Assembly (NCBI RefSeq): GCF_024448165.1
Contig: NZ_JAMOLN010000087.1
Location: 1 to 38,636, forward strand
Direction of reading: 5' to 3'
DNA: 38,636 bases
Source: Streptomyces longispororuber
GTDB taxonomy: Bacteria; Actinomycetota; Actinomycetes; Streptomycetales; Streptomycetaceae
Below are positions 37,616 through 38,636 of the stretch, in pieces; positions within the stretch are counted from its first letter, which is position 1; the number at the start of each line of letters is the position of its first letter. The notes under the pieces are model-generated. The model was not told the origin of the DNA and made no database searches. It saw only the letters and a program-made list of their open reading frames with translations. Position numbers and translations under genes: made by a program.

Positions 37616-38636
37616 GTGTCCAAAAAGCCGGTGGTAGCGCAGGCGAAGGGGGTCGGGGCGGTCTCGGCCGACCGCGATTCCGCTGTGGGCGAACACCTGC
37701 GGGGCAACCCCGTGTCCGTCGAGGGAAAGGCGGCCCAGTCCGTGCCTGCCGCGAAGAAGTCCGCCGCCGAGCGGGTGGCTCCGGCCAAGAAGACTGCGCC
37801 GGCCAAGAAGGCTGCGGCCAAGAAGGCGCCGGCCAAGAAGGCCGTGGCCGAGAAGGCGGCGTCCGCCAAGCCCGAGAGTCACACGGCGCTCGTCCGGCGG
37901 GCCCGGAAGATCAACCGGGAGCTCGCGGAGGCGTATCCGTACGCGCACCCGGAGCTGGACTTCGAGAACCCCTTCCAGCTGCTCGTGGCCACGGTGATGT
38001 CCGCCCAGACGACGGACCTGAGGGTCAATCAGACGACGCCGGGCCTGTTCGCCAAGTACCCGACCCCGGAGGACCTGGCCGCGGCCAACCCGGAGGAGGT
38101 CGAGGAGCTGATCAGGCCGACCGGCTTCTTCCGGGCCAAGACGCGGTCGATCATGGGGCTCGCGAAGGCCCTGAGCGAGGACTTCGGCGGCGAGGTCCCG
38201 GGCCGCCTCGAAGACCTGGTCAAGCTGCCGGGCGTGGGCCGCAAGACGGCCTTCGTGGTCCTCGGGAACGCGTTCGGACGCCCCGGCATCACCGTCGACA
38301 CCCACTTCGGCCGGCTCGTCCGCCGCTGGAAGTGGACCGACGAGACCGACCCGGACAAGGTCGAGAAGGCCATCGGCGCGCTCTTCCCGAAGAGCGACTG
38401 GACGCAGCTCAGCCATAACGTGATCTTCCACGGCCGCCGCATCTGCCACGCCCGCAAGCCGGCCTGCGGCGCCTGCCCGATCGCCCCGCTCTGCCCGGCG
38501 TACGGGGAGGGCGAGACGGACCCGGAGAAGGCGAAGAAGCTGCTCAAGTACGAGAAGGGCGGCTTCCCCGGCCAGCGCCTCAAGCCCCCGCAGTCGTACC
38601 TGGACGCGGGCGGCATCCCGGCCCCGCCGCTGGGCG
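37616..38636 (+). CDS. nth: Endonuclease III with lysine-rich N-terminal extension (3' end outside window)
   Basis: A base-excision repair glycosylase/AP lyase for oxidised pyrimidines; 340 codons are visible with no stop. The enzyme core starts near residue 83 (HTALVRRARKINREL). It has the helix-hairpin-helix LPGVGRKTA with catalytic Lys210, then VDTH with Asp228, 18 residues apart as in E. coli Lys120/Asp138. The [4Fe-4S] site is Cys277-x6-Cys284-x2-Cys287-x5-Cys293. Residues 1-82 are an extension with AAKK, APAKK and AAAKK repeats (about 46-76) like bacterial histone H1-type tails. GTG 37616 is probably leaderless. A later start near residue 83 would give a normal-sized enzyme but has no good codon or ribosome site. 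Confidence 0.94.
   Translation, partial: MSKKPVVAQAKGVGAVSADRDSAVGEHLRGNPVSVEGKAAQSVPAAKKSAAERVAPAKKTAPAKKAAAKKAPAKKAVAEKAASAKPESHTALVRRARKINRELAEAYPYAHPELDFENPFQLLVATVMSAQTTDLRVNQTTPGLFAKYPTPEDLAAANPEEVEELIRPTGFFRAKTRSIMGLAKALSEDFGGEVPGRLEDLVKLPGVGRKTAFVVLGNAFGRPGITVDTHFGRLVRRWKWTDETDPDKVEKAIGALFPKSDWTQLSHNVIFHGRRICHARKPACGACPIAPLCPAYGEGETDPEKAKKLLKYEKGGFPGQRLKPPQSYLDAGGIPAPPLG

Noticed and set aside
36460..38418. 652-codon plus-strand frame across crp and into nth
   Set aside because: It is antisense to crp and out of frame with the clear nth coding sequence.
1..38636. CRISPR arrays, insertion sequences, integrases or prophage
   Set aside because: No spaced direct-repeat array, transposase or integrase frame, or flanking target duplication was seen; tRNA-Pro has no partial tRNA copy nearby to suggest an attachment-site island.

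Overview
This window is chromosomal DNA of a Streptomyces-type actinomycete. It is very GC-rich, codons strongly favour G/C at the third position, GTG starts are frequent, and it carries genus markers: wblA, a 224-residue Crp and SigE-family/ECF sigma factors. The gene order recR - DUF5063 - ask - asd - sigma, and PBP - wblA - ArsA pair - DUF4177 - RidA - NUDIX - MBL - crp - nth, matches what I remember of the S. coelicolor core around SCO3618-SCO3569, so this is probably conserved core rather than an island. I see no insertion sequence, integrase, prophage, CRISPR array or origin.

Layout. 1-7.4 kb: a SLATT-domain membrane protein cut by the left edge; YbaB, RecR and a DUF5063 protein; the aspartate-pathway pair ask-asd; and a SigE-family sigma factor overlapping a one-span membrane protein that may be its partner. 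7.4-17 kb: SURF1 and an S9 peptidase on the minus strand; a 53-residue basic protein; an XRE/TPR regulator divergent from a secreted M64 peptidase; a membrane protein that I read as a pentameric ligand-gated channel homologue with three extra N-terminal helices; and an MMPL transporter. 17-24 kb: an overlapping tetR - flavin dehydrogenase - SDR operon behind a dual-palindrome operator; a TMEM165-type (manganese) exporter behind a yybP-ykoY-like riboswitch; an FG-GAP lipoprotein; and an ECF41 (SigJ-type) sigma factor divergent from a carboxymuconolactone decarboxylase-family protein. 24-29 kb: an unrecognised all-alpha protein, tRNA-Pro(CGG), a metallophosphoesterase, a YqeY protein and a class A penicillin-binding protein. 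29-38.6 kb: wblA, two tandem ArsA/Get3-type ATPases, DUF4177 and RidA proteins, a NUDIX-MBL pair, a second ECF factor with a nucleotidyltransferase, crp, and endonuclease III with a histone-H1-like N-terminal tail, cut by the right edge.

The most interesting signals are: (1) the channel-like protein at 13.4-14.7 kb; (2) the ArsA pair, whose catalytic lysine and switch residues look complementary, suggesting a heterodimer with one working ATP site; (3) two matching 32-bp promoter-like blocks driving sigJ and its neighbour in opposite directions; (4) a riboswitch whose conserved 5' motif contains the stop codon of the upstream gene; (5) a 17-bp tandem duplication that repeats the start site of an ArsA gene and creates two coupled six-codon ORFs; (6) several probable leaderless promoters with a TANNNT-type -10 six or seven bases before the start codon. 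All assignments come from reading the sequence and remembered families; no database search was run.
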